A stretch of DNA of 64,000 nucleotides from Aliidiomarina maris (GTDB lineage: Bacteria; Pseudomonadota; Gammaproteobacteria; Enterobacterales; Alteromonadaceae). The translations under genes were made by a program, and so were the position numbers. Numbering within the stretch: the first letter of the stretch is position 1; the number at the start of each line of letters is the position of its first letter. The DNA lies in the NCBI RefSeq assembly GCF_003987335.1, contig NZ_PIPK01000008.1:1-64000 (forward strand), read 5' to 3'. The notes beneath the pieces were generated by a model, which saw only the letters and a program-made list of their open reading frames with translations, was not told the origin of the DNA and did no database searches. This document shows positions 62,167-64,000 of the stretch, one piece after another.

Positions 62167-64000
62167 ATGTTAACCTCGGGGTTTATCGCCGCCCATAGCC
62201 ACCGTTTAGAGCATTTAACTGACCTTGCGGTCAACTTAATGGCGCGTTATCCGCAGCCACCGCTGGCTGAGGATGTGCTGCTGGTGCAGTCAAATGGCAT
62301 TGCGCAATGGCTCAAAATTCAGTTGGCTGAACATCAGGGCGTCGCTGCAATGCTGCGAGTGACACTGCCAGCTCGGTTTATGTGGCAGGCATACCGGGCA
62401 GTATTAGGCGATGATATTCCACGCCAGTCACCCTACGACAAAGCGCGTCTACGCTGGCGCCTTATGCGCTTATTACCCGCTGCTTTCGATGACCCTGATT
62501 TCGCCGCGCTAGCACGGTATACCCAAGACGACACAGACCAACGCAAGCTCTTTCAGTTGAGTGATAAACTCGCTGATTTATATGACCAGTACCAAGTGTA
62601 TCGTGCACACTGGCTAGACGCGTGGGCTGCCGGTGACGATGTCATCATGCATCAAGGTTTCGAACAAACACTGGCACCAGAGCATAGATGGCAGGCTGCG
62701 CTGTGGCGCAGAATAGTAGCTGATATTGGTGAACAGGCGATGACCAGTAACCGCGCGGCATTGCATCAAACCTTTTTAGCCCGCGCGCGCGCACTGACTG
62801 AACGCCCTCACAACTTGCCAGCCCGGGTATTGGTATTTGGTATTTCGTCATTACCAAAGCAAAGCCTTGAGGTGCTGGACGCCTTAAAAGGGGTGTGCCA
62901 AATCGTGTTGTGCGTGCACAACCCATGTCAATATCATTGGGCGGATATTATTGACGGGCGTGAGTTATTTAATCGCCAGCTTACCCCGCGCCAAGCATTA
63001 AAAAGTGACACTGCGGATACCCCAATGGACGCCCTTCACCTGCATGCGCACCCCTTATTGGCGTCATGGGGCAAACAGGGTCGTGACTACATTCGTTTAT
63101 TGGATGAGTTTGATGAAACCCGCAGTAAGCAGGCTGAATTTGCTGATCTTCGGTTTGATTTGTTTGACTCGCCGCCACCCGTGAACTTATTGCAACAATT
63201 ACAAGATGACATTTTGCACCTGCGGCCAGTGCACGAAACCCGCGATACCTGGGGCTGTGAATTGCAACAAGACGATCGCTCACTGAGTTTCCATCGCTGT
63301 CATAGTGCACAGCGTGAAGTGGAAGTGTTGCATGACCAGTTGCTGGCTGCGTTTGCCGCTGATCCGAGTTTGCAGCCCCGTGACGTCATTGTGATGGTGC
63401 CAGATATTGACCAGTATGCGGCGCATATTAGTGCCGTGTTTGGACGTTTGCAGCGTCACGACCCACGCTATATTCCGTTTACCATGGCGGATCAGGGCCA
63501 GCGCCACCGGCATCCAATTTTAATTGCCCTGGAAAGCATTCTAGCCGCCCCGCAACAACGCTTCACCCACAGCGACGTGTTCGATTTGTTACACGTGCCT
63601 GCGGTGGCACGACGCTTTCAGTTAAGCGCGCAACAAGTTGAACTGTTATTCGATTGGAGCGCTCAGGCAGGCGCGCGCTGGGGGCTACATCAACAGCAAC
63701 GGCAAAGCTTGGGTTTAGCCTATGGGTTTGACGACAACAGCTGGTTATTTGCATTAAAACGTATGCTCTATGGGTATGCAGTGGGCGACATTGATGCGCC
63801 GCCGTGGCAGCAGATTGAGCCTTTCACTGAAATCGCTGGGCTTGAGGCCCAAGCCGCTGGTAGTTTGGCAGCATTCCTGCAAAAGCTGGAAGACTACTGG
63901 CGTTTACTGTCAACACCAAAGCCGCTTAGCGCCTGGTATCCTTTGCTGCAGCAGTTACTCGATGATTTCTTTTACATGGACGCGAGCGTGCAGGATGCCG
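62167..64000 (+). CDS. recC: Exodeoxyribonuclease V subunit RecC, N-terminal part (runs off the window)
   Basis: The first 611 codons of a ~1,120-residue protein. ATG at 62167 follows AAGGA. RecC-like segments: LLVQSNGIAQWLKIQLAE, ARFMWQAYRAVLGDDIP, RKLFQLSDKLADLYDQYQVYR, HNPCQYHWADI, and LSFHRCHSAQREVEVLHDQLLAA. This gives the inactive helicase-like half that scans for Chi in RecBCD. The protein is diverged from E. coli but collinear. The frame is open to the window end. recB and recD would be expected nearby, outside the window. Confidence 0.9.
   Translation, partial: MLTSGFIAAHSHRLEHLTDLAVNLMARYPQPPLAEDVLLVQSNGIAQWLKIQLAEHQGVAAMLRVTLPARFMWQAYRAVLGDDIPRQSPYDKARLRWRLMRLLPAAFDDPDFAALARYTQDDTDQRKLFQLSDKLADLYDQYQVYRAHWLDAWAAGDDVIMHQGFEQTLAPEHRWQAALWRRIVADIGEQAMTSNRAALHQTFLARARALTERPHNLPARVLVFGISSLPKQSLEVLDALKGVCQIVLCVHNPCQYHWADIIDGRELFNRQLTPRQALKSDTADTPMDALHLHAHPLLASWGKQGRDYIRLLDEFDETRSKQAEFADLRFDLFDSPPPVNLLQQLQDDILHLRPVHETRDTWGCELQQDDRSLSFHRCHSAQREVEVLHDQLLAAFAADPSLQPRDVIVMVPDIDQYAAHISAVFGRLQRHDPRYIPFTMADQGQRHRHPILIALESILAAPQQRFTHSDVFDLLHVPAVARRFQLSAQQVELLFDWSAQAGARWGLHQQQRQSLGLAYGFDDNSWLFALKRMLYGYAVGDIDAPPWQQIEPFTEIAGLEAQAAGSLAAFLQKLEDYWRLLSTPKPLSAWYPLLQQLLDDFFYMDASVQDA

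Noticed and set aside
62645-63754. Several short minus-strand frames at the right end
   Set aside because: They are shadows of recC, which reads open on the plus strand from 62167 to the window edge.
1-64000. CRISPR arrays, rRNA or tRNA genes, prophage
   Set aside because: No regularly spaced repeats, no tRNA-like cloverleaf and no phage structural genes were seen on either strand.

Overview
The window is a gene-dense chromosomal segment of a Gram-negative gammaproteobacterium. It has the BamA/Skp/LpxD/LpxA/LpxB envelope block, and several gene orders known from Escherichia coli: gcvA-ygdD-rlmM, ppnN/queF/syd, yqcC-truC, dapD/glnD/map with rpsB-tsf-pyrH-frr-uppS-cdsA-dxr-rseP-bamA-skp-lpxD-fabZ-lpxA-lpxB, and xerD-dsbC-recJ-prfB-lysS. 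These blocks sit beside DUF3192, DUF3301, DUF3549 and VC2046-like genes typical of marine Alteromonadales/Vibrionales, and beside a valine-degradation operon. My best guess is a marine Alteromonadales member, possibly Idiomarinaceae. This is inferred from gene content only.

Layout. 1-400: the end of an IS903/IS5-like insertion sequence (edge at about 127) that has cut off a gene for an exported protein after 35 codons, then an intrinsic terminator. 0.4-3.8 kb (minus): an OmpA-type porin, a DMT permease, a DUF1289 protein and an AraC regulator. 3.9-9.4 kb (plus): a five-gene valine/isobutyrate catabolic operon, divergent from the AraC gene. 9.6-12.8 kb: gcvA, an alpha/beta hydrolase, ygdD and rlmM. 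12.9-19.5 kb (minus): NAD-type isocitrate dehydrogenase, an HDOD-like protein, DUF3192, ppnN, a GGEEF diguanylate cyclase and queF. 19.6-24.4 kb: syd, a damaged second DUF3192 copy, a GNAT enzyme, DUF962, DUF3301/DUF3549 (minus), yqcC and truC. 24.5-28.8 kb (minus): dapD, glnD and map.

29-43.2 kb (plus): a long translation/envelope superoperon. It runs from a strong sigma70 promoter and structured rpsB leader through tsf, pyrH, frr, uppS, cdsA, dxr, rseP, bamA, skp, lpxD, fabZ, lpxA and lpxB. It links ribosome function, isoprenoid and phospholipid supply, lipid A synthesis and outer-membrane assembly. Intrinsic hairpins between rpsB/tsf, after tsf and between frr/uppS suggest internal attenuation. 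After lpxB the usual rnhB-dnaE pair is absent; a glutathionyl-hydroquinone reductase and a pirin follow instead.

45-64 kb: a stand-alone response regulator with TPR-like repeats, a small VC2046-like protein, an Ogt-type methyltransferase, then xerD-dsbC-recJ-prfB-lysS with the classical RF2 programmed frameshift. An accessory-looking set follows: an SGNH hydrolase, a CDF transporter, an unknown, DUF418, glutathione peroxidase and an exported unknown. Next come a SatD-like protein with a cyclase-like N-terminal half and C-terminal HTH, coupled to a DUF3307 membrane protein, then a metallophosphoesterase and the first 611 codons of recC. I see no tRNA, rRNA, CRISPR array or prophage.
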